Positions 46,531-55,599 of a stretch of DNA of 64,000 bases are shown here, in pieces; position 1 is the first letter of the stretch, and each line of letters opens with the position of its first letter. Source of the DNA: Candidatus Methylomirabilota bacterium (GTDB lineage: Bacteria > Methylomirabilota > Methylomirabilia > Rokubacteriales > CSP1-6); assembly GCA_035709005.1 (NCBI GenBank), contig DASTFB010000047.1:1-64000 (forward strand), read 5' to 3'. The translations under genes were made by a program, and so were the position numbers. The notes under the pieces are model-generated. The model saw nothing but the letters and a program-made list of their open reading frames with translations. It did not search any database and was not told where the DNA came from.

Positions 46531-48216
46531 ATGATCTTCAATCCCTGCGGCGACCTGGCCGTTTCCGTGGAGCTCGACGAGCAGATCAGCGTCGAGGTCA
46601 ACACGCGCGTGCGGGCGCTGGAGTTCCTCATCCAGCAAAAGGGGCTGCCGGGCGTGGTCGAGATGGTCCCGAGCTTCCGGGCCCTGCTCGTCTACTACGA
46701 CCCGCTGGCCGTCGACTACGACGCGCTCTGCGCGGCCATCGCCGAGCTGGAGCCTCAGGCCGAGGCTGCCGTACTGCCGCCGGCGCGCACGGTGGAGCTG
46801 CCGTGCTGCTATGATCCCGAGCTCGGCCTCGATCTGTCCGCAGCCGCCCAGCGCATCGGGACCTCCGTCGACGACCTGATAGCCCTGCATGCCGGGGCCT
46901 CGTACCTCGTGTACTTCATCGGCTTCACCCCCGGACTGCCGTACATGGGTGGACTGCCCGAGCGGCTGCGGATCCCCCGCCTGGAGACCCCGCGCACGAA
47001 GGTGCCGGCGGGAAGCGTGGGGATCGGCGGTGGCCAGTGTTGCATCTATTCGGTCGACAGCCCGGGCGGGTACTGGATCCTCGGTCGTACGCCGCGCACG
47101 CTCTACGACCCCGGGGCCGACGAGCCGACGCTGCTGCGGCCCGGCGACCGCGTGCGTTTCCGGCCGATCTCCCGCGCCGAGTTCGCCGAGCTCGAGCAGA
47201 GCCGGGACTCTGATCGGGTGAGAGATCGGAAGCCGAGCGCGATTCCGGCGGGGCACGGGGGTGGCGACAGCCCGGGTGCCCATGCCCTGATAAAAATTCT
47301 GGATCCGGGGCCGCAGACGACGGTGCAGGATCTGGGCCGCCGCGGATACCTGCGGTTCGGCATCCCGCCGGCGGGCCCGGTCGATCCCGCCGCCTTCATT
47401 CTCGCCAACCGTCTGGTGGGCAACGCCGACGGCGCGGCTGGGCTCGAATGTACCGTCGTCGGCCCTCGCTTCGTGGCCGAGAACGCCTGCGCCATCGCCG
47501 TCACCGGCGCGACGCTGCCGGTCACGGTCAACGGCCAGGACGCTCCCATGTGGACGACGCTCCCGCTCGTGCCGGGCGACGTGGTGAAGCTGGGGGCGGC
47601 CCGGACCGGGGTCCGCGGCTACATCGCCTTCTCCGGCGGGATCGACGTGCCGGAGGTGCTGGGCGCGCGGGCCACGTACTTGCGAGGGCGCCTGGGCGGG
47701 CTCGGGGGGCGCGTGCTGCGGCGGGACGACGAGCTCGCGCTCGCTCCGGCGCCCGCGCCGGTCGTGCGTCGGGTGTCGGCGTCCGCATGGCCGCGCCTGG
47801 ACACGGAGCCCGAGATCCGTGTCGTGCCCGGGCCCCAGCAGGACCGCTTCACCGCCGAGGGGCTCGCCGCGCTCCTGGGCGGGCCCTACGAGATGCTGCC
47901 GCAGTCCGATCGCATGGGCGCTCGGCTGCGCGGCCCTCGCATCGCGCACAGCCGCGGGCACGATATCATCTCGGACGGCATCGCGCTCGGCAGCATCCAG
48001 GTGCCCGGCGACGGCCAGCCCATCGTGCTCCTCGTCGACCGCCAGTCGACCGGCGGCTATACGAAGGTGGCCACGGTGTGCTCTTTCGACATCGGGCGCC
48101 TGGGACAGGTAAAACCTGGCCAGCGGCTGCGCTTCCGGGCCATCCCCCTGGCCGAGGCGCATCGGGCGCTCGTGACGTGGCTGGCTAGACTGGACGGTGC
48201 GCTCGACGCTGCCTGA
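46531..48216 (+). CDS. pxpBC: Fused 5-oxoprolinase subunits B and C (PxpB-PxpC / KipI-KipA)
   Basis: A 561-residue fusion. Residues 1-225 are PxpB/KipI: MIFNPCGDLAVSVELDEQIS, YLVYFIGFTPGLPYMGGLPE, VPAGSVGIGGGQCCIYS and SPGGYWILGRTP. Residues about 253-560 are PxpC/KipA: LDPGPQTTVQDLGRRGYLRF, GIPPAGPVDPAAFILANRLV, GYIAFSGGIDVPEVLGARAT, ARLRGPRIAHSRG-like sequence and VLLVDRQSTGGYTKVATV. With PxpA the complex hydrolyses 5-oxoproline to glutamate using ATP. The linker at 224-252 is encoded by repeat R4. If not translated as a fusion, pxpC would need CTG 47287. Confidence 0.85.
   Translation: MIFNPCGDLAVSVELDEQISVEVNTRVRALEFLIQQKGLPGVVEMVPSFRALLVYYDPLAVDYDALCAAIAELEPQAEAAVLPPARTVELPCCYDPELGLDLSAAAQRIGTSVDDLIALHAGASYLVYFIGFTPGLPYMGGLPERLRIPRLETPRTKVPAGSVGIGGGQCCIYSVDSPGGYWILGRTPRTLYDPGADEPTLLRPGDRVRFRPISRAEFAELEQSRDSDRVRDRKPSAIPAGHGGGDSPGAHALIKILDPGPQTTVQDLGRRGYLRFGIPPAGPVDPAAFILANRLVGNADGAAGLECTVVGPRFVAENACAIAVTGATLPVTVNGQDAPMWTTLPLVPGDVVKLGAARTGVRGYIAFSGGIDVPEVLGARATYLRGRLGGLGGRVLRRDDELALAPAPAPVVRRVSASAWPRLDTEPEIRVVPGPQQDRFTAEGLAALLGGPYEMLPQSDRMGARLRGPRIAHSRGHDIISDGIALGSIQVPGDGQPIVLLVDRQSTGGYTKVATVCSFDIGRLGQVKPGQRLRFRAIPLAEAHRALVTWLARLDGALDAA
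47201..47293 (+). repeat. Palindrome-ended repeat, locus R4, forming the pxpB-pxpC linker
   Basis: A single terminal-type unit (GCCGGGACTC start, arms GGGCACGGGG 47251-47260 and GCCCATGCCC 47278-47287). It lies wholly inside the open frame and encodes SRDSDRVRDRKPS, then AGHGGGDSPGAHALIK. The same frame of R1 reads DSDRATDQAPRG, then [15 protein letters not shown], showing common descent. It replaces the expected stop of pxpB and start of pxpC. Confidence 0.85.
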
Positions 48217-48227
48217 TCGGAGGATTG

Positions 48228-49553
48228 ATGAGCATCGATCGTGAGCTGAATGAGTACCTGGCCAAGACGAGCCGCTCCCGGAGCCTGCACGAAGAAGCGG
48301 TGGCGGTGATGCCAGGCGGGAATAGCCGGACCACGACCTTCTTCGACCCCTACTCCCTCTACTTCCAGCGGGGTCAGGGCGCTCACATCTGGGATGCCGA
48401 CGGGATCGATCGGCTCGACTTCAACGGCAACTACACGAGTCTGATCCTCGGTCACGCCCCTCCCGAGGTCGTCAAGGCCGCGCAAGAGGCGGCGGCCCTC
48501 GGCCTCTCGTTTCCGGGCCCCACCGAATACGAGCTGCGACTGGCCGAAGTGCTGAGCCGTCGCGTGCCCTCCATGCAGACCCTCCGCTTCACCAATTCCG
48601 GGACCGAGGCGACGATGAACGCGGTGCGGCTGGCCCGCGCCGCCACCGGGCGGCCCCGGATCGCCAAGTTCGAGGGTGCCTATCACGGCACCCACGACTC
48701 GGTCATGGTCAGCGTGTCGCCCGATCCCCGGACCGCCGGGGGCCGTCGGCGCCCGAAACCGGTGCCGTGGTCGGCAGGAGTCCTGCCCGCCACGGTAAAG
48801 CACACCGTCGTGCTGCCCTGGAACGATGCGGAGGCCTGCGGGGAGATCATCGACCGGGAGGCGGCGAACCTCGCCGCCGTCGTCGTCGATCCCCTGCTGG
48901 GCATCGGCGGCATCATTCCCCCGCTGGACGGGTTTCTGCAGCATCTACGGGCGGTGACCGAGCGTCATGGCGTCCTGCTCGTGTTCGACGAAGTGATCTC
49001 CTTTCGCGTGGCCTGGGGCGGGGCCCAGGAGCGCTTCGGCGTCCGTCCCGATCTGACGACCCTGGGTAAGATCATCGGGGGCGGCCTGCCCGTCGGGGCC
49101 TTCGGTGGCCGGCCCGATCTCATGGCCGCATACGATCCCCGCAAGGGGGGCGCGCGCATCAGTCACGGTGGAACCTTCAACGCCAACCCGGTGACGATGG
49201 CCGCCGGGCTGGCGACGATGAATTTAATCACGCCGGAGGCGCTGAGCCGGCTCGACGCGCTGGGCGAGCGGCTCCGGGGCGGGGTGACTCGGCTGCTCCA
49301 GGCCACGCGGCGGCGGGGACAGGTGAGCGGGATCGGCTCGCTCTTCTGCCTGCACTGGACGTCGGGCCCCCTCACCGATTACCGCTCGAGCCGGCCCAAG
49401 GATCCCCAGACGCCGATGCGCGTGTTCATGGGTCTCCTCAACGAGGGGATCGTCCTCAGCCAGCGTGGCCTGGGCGCGTGCTCGCTGGCGATGACGGAGG
49501 AGGACATCGACCGGTTCGTCAACGCCCTGGCCCGCGTCCTGGCCCGGGAGTAG
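48228..49553 (+). CDS. Class III aminotransferase, glutamate-1-semialdehyde aminomutase-like
   Basis: A 441-residue PLP enzyme of the HemL-like subgroup. MPGGNSRTTTFFDPYSLYF, VRFTNSGTEATM-type sequence (LRFTNSGTEATMNAVRLARA), KFEGAYHGTHDSVMVS, LLVFDEVISFRVAWGG and LTTLGKIIGGGLPVGAFGG (PLP Lys) are present. HemL activity is unlikely in this context; it lies between pxpBC and pxpA, so an amino group transfer or shift on a glutamate-like compound is plausible. ATG 48228 has GGAGG 4 nt upstream. Confidence 0.83.
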   Translation: MSIDRELNEYLAKTSRSRSLHEEAVAVMPGGNSRTTTFFDPYSLYFQRGQGAHIWDADGIDRLDFNGNYTSLILGHAPPEVVKAAQEAAALGLSFPGPTEYELRLAEVLSRRVPSMQTLRFTNSGTEATMNAVRLARAATGRPRIAKFEGAYHGTHDSVMVSVSPDPRTAGGRRRPKPVPWSAGVLPATVKHTVVLPWNDAEACGEIIDREAANLAAVVVDPLLGIGGIIPPLDGFLQHLRAVTERHGVLLVFDEVISFRVAWGGAQERFGVRPDLTTLGKIIGGGLPVGAFGGRPDLMAAYDPRKGGARISHGGTFNANPVTMAAGLATMNLITPEALSRLDALGERLRGGVTRLLQATRRRGQVSGIGSLFCLHWTSGPLTDYRSSRPKDPQTPMRVFMGLLNEGIVLSQRGLGACSLAMTEEDIDRFVNALARVLARE

Positions 49554-49562
49554 GAGCCCACC

Positions 49563-50357
49563 ATGCCGACGCAGAAATTCATCGACCTCAACTGTGACAT
49601 GGGCGAAAGCTACGGGCGCTGGACGCTCGGAGCGGACGCCGAGATCATGCCCTTCATCACCTCAGCCAACGTCGCCTGCGGTTTCCACGGGGGCGACCCC
49701 CACGTGATGCGCAAGACCGTGGAGCTGGCCCTCCGGCATGGGGTAGCCGTCGGCTCGCACCCGTCTCTGCCCGACCTCATGGGCTTCGGGCGGCGGGTGA
49801 TGGATGTCACGCCGCAGGAGCTGAAGGATTACCTCCACTACCAGTCGGGCGCGCTGCGCGAGTTCCTGCGCGCCGCCGGCTCCGAGCTGCAGCACGTCAA
49901 GCCGCACGGCATCCTGTACACGATGATGGAGCGGCAGGAGTTCGAGGCGCTGGGCCGGGCCTGCGGTGAGGCGGTGCAGGAGTCGCGCGATCCGAAGCTC
50001 ATTCTCATGACCCTGGCGGCAGGCAAGTGCGACCAGGCCTGCCGGAAGATGGGCGTGCGGGTGGCGTCGGAGGGTTTCGCCGACCGCGCCTACAACGTGG
50101 ATCTCACCCTGGTGTCCCGCAGGCTGTCGGGTTCGCTGATCACCGATCCCCAGAAGGCGGCGGCCCAGGCCGTACGGATGGCGATGGAGGGCAAGGTCCG
50201 GACCATCGACGGCGTGGACGTGGACATCTCCGTGCAGACGATCTGCTGTCACGGCGACACGCCGGGCGCCGACCGAATCGTGCGGGCGGTGAGGGAGGCG
50301 CTGGACCGGGCCGGCTGCCAGGTCAAGCCCCTGCGGGACTGGCTCCCGGCGGCTTGA
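49563..50357 (+). CDS. pxpA: 5-oxoprolinase subunit A (LamB/YcsF family)
   Basis: A 264-residue LamB/YcsF protein, the PxpA subunit that works with PxpBC to convert 5-oxoproline to L-glutamate in the cytoplasm. IDLNCDMGESYGRWTLGADA and IMPFITSANVACGFHGGDPH are the family signature, followed by VAVGSHPSLPDLMGFGRR, HVKPHGILYTMM, ASEGFADRAYNVD and ICCHGDTPGA. The start is 9 bp after the aminotransferase stop. It closes the 5-oxoproline cluster. Confidence 0.9.
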   Translation: MPTQKFIDLNCDMGESYGRWTLGADAEIMPFITSANVACGFHGGDPHVMRKTVELALRHGVAVGSHPSLPDLMGFGRRVMDVTPQELKDYLHYQSGALREFLRAAGSELQHVKPHGILYTMMERQEFEALGRACGEAVQESRDPKLILMTLAAGKCDQACRKMGVRVASEGFADRAYNVDLTLVSRRLSGSLITDPQKAAAQAVRMAMEGKVRTIDGVDVDISVQTICCHGDTPGADRIVRAVREALDRAGCQVKPLRDWLPAA

Positions 50358-50383
50358 CCCCCATCGTATGGAAATGTTTTACT
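50354..50383 (+). promoter_or_regulatory. Possible promoter of the glycine cleavage operon
   Basis: TTGACC at 50354-50359 and TTTACT at 50378-50383 with an 18-bp spacer, just before gcvT (ATG 50395). The AT content here is higher than in the surroundings. The -35 overlaps the pxpA stop. The leader would be very short. Confidence 0.4.
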
Positions 50384-50394
50384 GAGGCCCCCTG

Positions 50395-51510
50395 ATGGAC
50401 GCGCCCCTCAAGCGGACACCCCTGTTCAAGCTCCACGTGGAGGCGGGGGCCCGCATGGTGCCGTTTGCCGGCTGGGAGATGCCCGTGCAGTACACCTCGA
50501 TCATCGAGGAGCACCGCACGGTGCGCAGCGCGGTGGGCCTGTTCGATGTGAGCCACATGGGTGAGTTCGAGGTCGAGGGCCCCCAGGCGCTGGCCGCCGC
50601 CCAGCATCTCACCACGAACGACGTGGCGGCGCTGGAGATCGGCCAGGTGCAGTATTCGCTGCTCTGCTACCCGGACGGCGGCATCGTCGACGATCTCACG
50701 CTCTATCGCCTCGGCCCCGATCGCTACATGATGACCGTGAACGCCGGGAACATCGACAAGGACTGGACGTGGGTGACGCAGCAGAGCAAACGATTCACCG
50801 ACGCGCGCTGGCGCAACGTGTCCGCGGACACCGCGCTGGTCGCCGTGCAGGGGCCTCGGGCCGAGCAGCTGGTGGGCCGGCTCGCCGCCATTGACGCCAC
50901 CGCGATCGGTTACTACCGGTTCGCCGCGGGCGCGGTCGCCCGAGTGCCCGCGCGCATCTCACGCACCGGGTACACGGGCGAGGATGGGTTCGAGCTCTAC
51001 GTGCAGGCCGCCGACGTCGAGCCTCTGTGGCGGGCGCTGCTCGAGGAGGGAGCCCAGACCGGAGCGCGCGCGATCGGCCTGGGCGCCCGTGACACGCTCC
51101 GGCTCGAGATGCGCTACGCCCTCTACGGTAACGACATCGACCAGACCACCAACCCCCTGGAAGCCGGGCTCGGCTGGGTCGTGAAGCCGGGTAAAGGCGA
51201 CTTCCTGGGCCGCGAGGCGATCGAGCGCGCTCGGGCCGGCGGCCTGCGACGGCGGTTGATCGGCCTGGAGATGGCCGACCGCTCGATCGCCCGCCACGGC
51301 TACGTCGTGATGAAGGATGGCCGTCAGGTCGGAACCGTGACCTCCGGATCGTACGGCCCCTCGGTCGACAAGTCTATCGCCCTGGCCTACGTCGAGCCGG
51401 CGTTGGCCACCCCCGGCATTGAACTGGGCGTAGAGATTCGCGGGCAGATGCGGCCCGCTCGCGTCGTCAAGACGCCCTTCTACCCGCCCCGTGTCAAGAA
51501 AGCCGCGTAA
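50395..51510 (+). CDS. gcvT: Glycine cleavage system T protein (aminomethyltransferase)
   Basis: Transfers the methylene of glycine from aminomethyl-lipoyl GcvH to tetrahydrofolate, releasing ammonia. 371 residues: LKRTPLFKLHVEAGARMVPF, GWEMPVQYTSIIEEHRTVRS, VGLFDVSHMGEFEVEGPQAL and the catalytic-Asp region GGIVDDLTLYRL. SRTGYTGEDGFELYVQ and GLGARDTLRLEMRYALYGND match folate-binding GcvT. First gene of the gcvT-H-PA-PB set. Confidence 0.95.
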   Translation: MDAPLKRTPLFKLHVEAGARMVPFAGWEMPVQYTSIIEEHRTVRSAVGLFDVSHMGEFEVEGPQALAAAQHLTTNDVAALEIGQVQYSLLCYPDGGIVDDLTLYRLGPDRYMMTVNAGNIDKDWTWVTQQSKRFTDARWRNVSADTALVAVQGPRAEQLVGRLAAIDATAIGYYRFAAGAVARVPARISRTGYTGEDGFELYVQAADVEPLWRALLEEGAQTGARAIGLGARDTLRLEMRYALYGNDIDQTTNPLEAGLGWVVKPGKGDFLGREAIERARAGGLRRRLIGLEMADRSIARHGYVVMKDGRQVGTVTSGSYGPSVDKSIALAYVEPALATPGIELGVEIRGQMRPARVVKTPFYPPRVKKAA

Positions 51511-51537
51511 CCGTCCGATGCCAATGACGAGGCCACC

Positions 51538-51930
51538 ATGGCGAACAACCCGCCCGAGCTGAGATACACGCGCGAGCACGAGTGGGCCAAGCAGGAAGGC
51601 GACACCGTGCGCGTCGGCATCACCCACTACGCGCAGGAGCAACTGGGTGACGTGGTGTTCGTCGAGCTGCCCAAGCCGGGAACCCGGGTGACCGCCCACA
51701 AGTCCTTCGGCGTCGTGGAATCGGTGAAGGCCGTGTCCGACCTGTTCGCGCCGGTCTCCGGCGAGGTCGTCGAGACCAACGCCGAGCTGACGAAGAAGCC
51801 GGAGCTGGTGAACCAGGATCCCTACGGGCGAGGCTGGATGCTGCTCATCAAGGCGGCCGATCCCGGCGAGTGGGATCAGCTGCTCACGGTGGAGCAGTAC
51901 GAGGCCTACATCGCCGCCGCCGGTCACTGA
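51538..51930 (+). CDS. gcvH: Glycine cleavage system H protein
   Basis: Lipoyl carrier of the glycine cleavage complex, 130 residues. YTREHEWAKQEGDTVRVGIT begins the hammerhead fold, and the lipoylated Lys lies in FGVVESVKAVSDLFAPVSGE. NPYGEGWM-like sequence reads DPYGRGWMLLIKAADPGEW. Its stop overlaps the gcvPA start (TGATG). The octanoyltransferase 2.9 kb downstream probably modifies it. Confidence 0.95.
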   Translation: MANNPPELRYTREHEWAKQEGDTVRVGITHYAQEQLGDVVFVELPKPGTRVTAHKSFGVVESVKAVSDLFAPVSGEVVETNAELTKKPELVNQDPYGRGWMLLIKAADPGEWDQLLTVEQYEAYIAAAGH

Positions 51931-53273
51931 TGCGCTATCTGCCCAACACCCGCCAGAACCAGCGCGCCATGCTGGACGCCATCGGCGTCCACTCCATCGA
52001 CGATCTCCTCAAGAAGATTCCGCCCAAGGCGCGGCTCAGCCGGCCGCTGCACCTGCCGCCGGCGCTGGCGGAGATGGATCTCATCCGGCACATGCGGCAG
52101 CTGGCAGCGACGAACGCCGATGCCGACGAGACGGTGTGCTTCCTGGGCGGCGGCGCCTATGACCACTACGTGCCCAGCCCCGTCAACCACCTGATCTCCC
52201 GCGGGGAGTTTTTCACGGCCTACACGCCGTATCAGCCCGAGGCCAGCCAGGGGACGCTCCGGAGCATCTACGAGTACCAGACGATGATCGCGGAGCTGAC
52301 CGGCATGGACGTGGCCAACGCCTCGATCTACGATGGCGCCTCCTCCCTGGCCGAAGCCGCGCTCATGGCTCACGCCGTCACCGGCCGCGGAGAGATCGTG
52401 CTGGCGGCCGGAGTGAACCCCCTGTATCGACGGGTCGTCGCCACCTACTGTCAGGGCCTCGGCCTGCGCCTGCGGGACGTGCCGGCCCCCGAGGGTATCC
52501 TGGACCGTGACGCAGCCCGCCGGATGGTGGGCGGCCGGACGGCGGCGCTCGTCGTGCAATCACCGAACTTCTACGGTTGCCTGGAAGACGTCGCCGCCGC
52601 CGCCGAGCTGACCCATGCCGCCGGCGCGCTGATGATCGTCGCGAGCGATCCCGCTAATCTCGGTGTGCTGGAGGCGCCCGGCCGTCAGGGCGCGGACATC
52701 GTCGTCGGCGAGGGCCAGGGCCTGGGCGTGCCACTCTCCTACGGGGGACCCTACCTCGGCGTCTTCGCGGCCAAGCAGGAATTCGTCCGCCGCCTCCCCG
52801 GCCGGCTCGTCGGCGCCACCGTGGACATCGACGGCCGCCGGGGATTCACGCTGACGCTGCAGACTCGCGAGCAGCACATCCGCCGCGGCCGGGCCACCTC
52901 CAACATCTGCACGAACGTGGCGCTCTGCGCCCTCATGGCCACGGTGTACCTGGCCATCCTCGGCCGCCGGGGCCTGGCCCGGGCCGGCGAGCTGAGCATG
53001 GCCAAGGCCCACTATGCTGCCGAGCGGCTCACCCGGGTGCCAGGGGTGAGCCTTCGTTTCCCGGCCCCGTTCTTCAAGGAGTTCGCGCTCCGGTTGCCCA
53101 AGGCGCCGGAGCGGGTGGTGGCCAGGCTGGCCAGAGAGGGCATCCTGGCCGGGATCCCGCTCAAGCCTTTCGACCGGAAGCTCGGCGATGGCCTGCTGGT
53201 GGCGGTCACCGAGAAGCGCACTCGCGAGGAGATCGACCGGCTGGCCGGCGCGCTCACGAAGGCGGTCGCCTGA
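51930..53273 (+). CDS. gcvPA: Glycine dehydrogenase (decarboxylating) subunit 1
   Basis: The N-terminal half of the split P protein, 447 residues; with GcvPB it decarboxylates glycine and passes the aminomethyl group to Gcv[41 protein letters not shown] and [20 protein letters not shown] are the family signature, then [18 protein letters not shown] 51930 shares a base with the gcvH stop. The stop likewise shares a base with gcvPB. Confidence 0.95.
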   Translation: MRYLPNTRQNQRAMLDAIGVHSIDDLLKKIPPKARLSRPLHLPPALAEMDLIRHMRQLAATNADADETVCFLGGGAYDHYVPSPVNHLISRGEFFTAYTPYQPEASQGTLRSIYEYQTMIAELTGMDVANASIYDGASSLAEAALMAHAVTGRGEIVLAAGVNPLYRRVVATYCQGLGLRLRDVPAPEGILDRDAARRMVGGRTAALVVQSPNFYGCLEDVAAAAELTHAAGALMIVASDPANLGVLEAPGRQGADIVVGEGQGLGVPLSYGGPYLGVFAAKQEFVRRLPGRLVGATVDIDGRRGFTLTLQTREQHIRRGRATSNICTNVALCALMATVYLAILGRRGLARAGELSMAKAHYAAERLTRVPGVSLRFPAPFFKEFALRLPKAPERVVARLAREGILAGIPLKPFDRKLGDGLLVAVTEKRTREEIDRLAGALTKAVA

Positions 53274-54745
53274 TGCCGTTCGACAACGCCCCCACCTACG
53301 ACAAGCTGATCTTCGAGCTGTCCTCGCCGGGGCGCTCGGCGTATTCGCTGCCCGAGCCGGACGTAGACGTGGACGCCGCCCGGAGCCAGATCCCGGCACA
53401 GTATCTGCGACAGGAGCCCCCCGCGCTGCCCGAGGTCTCCGAGCTGGACGTGGTGCGCCACTACTCCCGGCTGAGCCAGCTCAACTACGGTCTCGACACA
53501 CACTTCTACCCGCTCGGCTCGTGCACGATGAAGTACAACCCGAAGCTCAACGAGGACATGGCCCGGTTGCCCGGCTTCGCCCGGCTCCATCCGCTGACGC
53601 CCGAGCTCCTGGCCCAGGGCGCGCTGCGGCTCATGCACGAGCTGGCGGGGCTGCTGGCCGAGATCGCCGGGATGGATGCGGTCTCCCTGCAGCCGGCGGC
53701 AGGGGCCCAGGGCGAGCTGGCCGGCGTGCTCATGATCCGGGCCTGGCACCAGGCCAACGGCGAGAAACGCACCAAGGTGCTGGTGCCCGACTCGGCGCAC
53801 GGCACCAACCCGGCCTCGACGGTTATCGCCGGGTTCGAGGTGATCGAGGTCAAGTCGGACGCCAACGGTGAAGTGGACCTGGGAGACCTCGAGCGCCATC
53901 TGGGCCCGGACGTGGCGGCCTTCATGATCACCATGCCCAACACGCTGGGCAACTTCGAGCCGCGCATCGTCGAGATCATCGAGATGTGCCACGCCCGCGG
54001 CGTGCAGGTGTACATGGATGGCGCCAATTTCAACGCCATCCTGGGCATCAGCCGGCCCGGCGACCTCGGATTCGACGTCTGCCACTTCAACCTGCACAAG
54101 ACCTTCACCACCCCTCACGGGGGCGGTGGCCCCGGGGCCGGTCCCGTCGGCGTCAAGAGCCACCTGGAGCCGTTTCTGCCCGTCCCGGTCGTCGCCAGGG
54201 ACGACGGGCGGTACCGCCTGGACTGGAAGCGGCCGAAGAGCATCGGTAAGCTCCACGGGCTCTGGGGCAATTTCGGCATGCTGGTCCGCGCCTACACGTA
54301 CATCCGGACCATGGGAGCGGACGGGCTGCGCAGCGTCTCGGAGAACGCCGTCCTCAACGCCAATTACGTCCTGAAACGTCTGGAGGGGCACTACGACGTG
54401 GCCGCCCCGGGGCCGTGCATGCACGAGTGCGTGGTGTCGGCCCGGCGGCAGAAGCGGCTCGGGGTGACCGCCATGGACGTGGCCAAACGGCTGCTCGACC
54501 TGGGCTTCTACGCGCCCTCGACGTACTTTCCTTTGATCGTCGAGGAGGCGTTGATGATCGAGCCGACGGAGACGGAGTCCAAGGAGACGCTCGACGCCTT
54601 CTGTGACGCGATGATCCGGATCGCCCAGGAAGCCGAGAGCAACCCCGCCATCATCCACGAGGCTCCGGTGAGCACGCCGGTGCGGCGCCTGGACCAGACC
54701 AAGGCGGCCCGCGAGCCCGATCTGAGGTGGCAGCCGAAGCCGTAG
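53273..54745 (+). CDS. gcvPB: Glycine dehydrogenase (decarboxylating) subunit 2
   Basis: The PLP-binding half of the split P protein, 490 residues. [60 protein letters not shown] and [19 protein letters not shown] (PLP Lys) are diagnostic. The C-terminus [20 protein letters not shown] is typical. It follows gcvPA with a TGATG overlap and precedes lipM by 53 bp. Confidence 0.95.
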   Translation: MPFDNAPTYDKLIFELSSPGRSAYSLPEPDVDVDAARSQIPAQYLRQEPPALPEVSELDVVRHYSRLSQLNYGLDTHFYPLGSCTMKYNPKLNEDMARLPGFARLHPLTPELLAQGALRLMHELAGLLAEIAGMDAVSLQPAAGAQGELAGVLMIRAWHQANGEKRTKVLVPDSAHGTNPASTVIAGFEVIEVKSDANGEVDLGDLERHLGPDVAAFMITMPNTLGNFEPRIVEIIEMCHARGVQVYMDGANFNAILGISRPGDLGFDVCHFNLHKTFTTPHGGGGPGAGPVGVKSHLEPFLPVPVVARDDGRYRLDWKRPKSIGKLHGLWGNFGMLVRAYTYIRTMGADGLRSVSENAVLNANYVLKRLEGHYDVAAPGPCMHECVVSARRQKRLGVTAMDVAKRLLDLGFYAPSTYFPLIVEEALMIEPTETESKETLDAFCDAMIRIAQEAESNPAIIHEAPVSTPVRRLDQTKAAREPDLRWQPKP

Positions 54746-54798
54746 ACGCGTGCCCCGCGACGTCGGCCCCCGCGGCCGTGATACTTTGAAGAGCGGTC

Positions 54799-55599
54799 AT
54801 GGAGCGCCTCTGGCGACTGCTGATCACCGAGCCGGTCGACGGCGCCACCAACATGGCCATCGACGAGGCCCTCTGGCGCAGCCGGCACGCCGGCGCTGGC
54901 CCGCCGACGCTCCGGTTCTTCGCGTGGGACCCCCCGACGGTTTCGCTTGGGTACGGGCAACCGCTCGACGAGGCCGTCGACGTCGCGGCCTGTCGGCGTC
55001 TCGGCGTCGGGCTGGTACGGCGGCCGACCGGAGGCAGCGCGATCTACCACGACGGGCCCGAGCGCGAGCTCACGTACAGCGTGGCCGCCGCCAACGCCGA
55101 TTTGGGGACCGCCGACGACCTGCTGGCGACCTACAACTGGATTGCCCTGGCCCTCTGCCGGGGCTTGCGGGCTCTCGGCGCCGCGGCCGACATCGTGCCC
55201 ATTCCGGAAGGGACCGGCCCCACCCCGGCCTTTTGTTTCGCCCGGACGGGCCGCTACGAAATCGAGGTGGCGGGCCGCAAGCTCGTGGGCAGCGCCCAGC
55301 GCCGCCAGGGCGCCTGCTTCCTGCAGCACGGCTCGGTCCTCCTGGGCGTGGACGAGAAGCGACTGGCCCTCGTCTTTCCCACGACCGCGGACCCGCTGAC
55401 GACGATGACGACGCTGGAAGCGGCCCTCGCCCACCGGCCTCACTTCGACGACGTCGCGGCCGCGCTGAGGGAGTCGTTCGAGAAGGAGCACGGCGTGGTC
55501 CTTCAGCCGGGCGGGCTCAGCAGCGAGGAGACGGCGCAGGCCGAGGCGCTGGTGCGCGACAAGTACGCGACCGACGCCTGGCTGGCCGGTCCGGCGTGA
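54799..55599 (+). CDS. lipM: Octanoyltransferase, LipM/lipoate-protein ligase A family
   Basis: A 266-residue BPL/LplA/LipB-fold enzyme. MAIDEALWRS, FFAWDPPTVSLGYGQPLDEA, GLVRRPTGGSAIYHDGPERE and YEIEVAGRKLVGSAQRRQGA with the catalytic-site Lys fit LipM, which moves octanoyl from ACP onto GcvH. The Cys in PAFCFARTGR may be the acyl-accepting Cys. A lipoate ligase role cannot be excluded. Its place behind gcvPB fits GcvH modification; lipA is not in the window. It overlaps the NUDIX gene by 4 bp. Confidence 0.83.
   Translation: MERLWRLLITEPVDGATNMAIDEALWRSRHAGAGPPTLRFFAWDPPTVSLGYGQPLDEAVDVAACRRLGVGLVRRPTGGSAIYHDGPERELTYSVAAANADLGTADDLLATYNWIALALCRGLRALGAAADIVPIPEGTGPTPAFCFARTGRYEIEVAGRKLVGSAQRRQGACFLQHGSVLLGVDEKRLALVFPTTADPLTTMTTLEAALAHRPHFDDVAAALRESFEKEHGVVLQPGGLSSEETAQAEALVRDKYATDAWLAGPA

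Noticed and set aside
48228-49553. Housekeeping hemL
   Set aside because: The enzyme is HemL-like, but it sits inside a 5-oxoproline cluster with no other tetrapyrrole genes, so I left the symbol blank.
50341-50394. Glycine riboswitch before gcvT
   Set aside because: The gap between pxpA and gcvT is under 40 bp, too short for the aptamer, and no aptamer sequence is visible.
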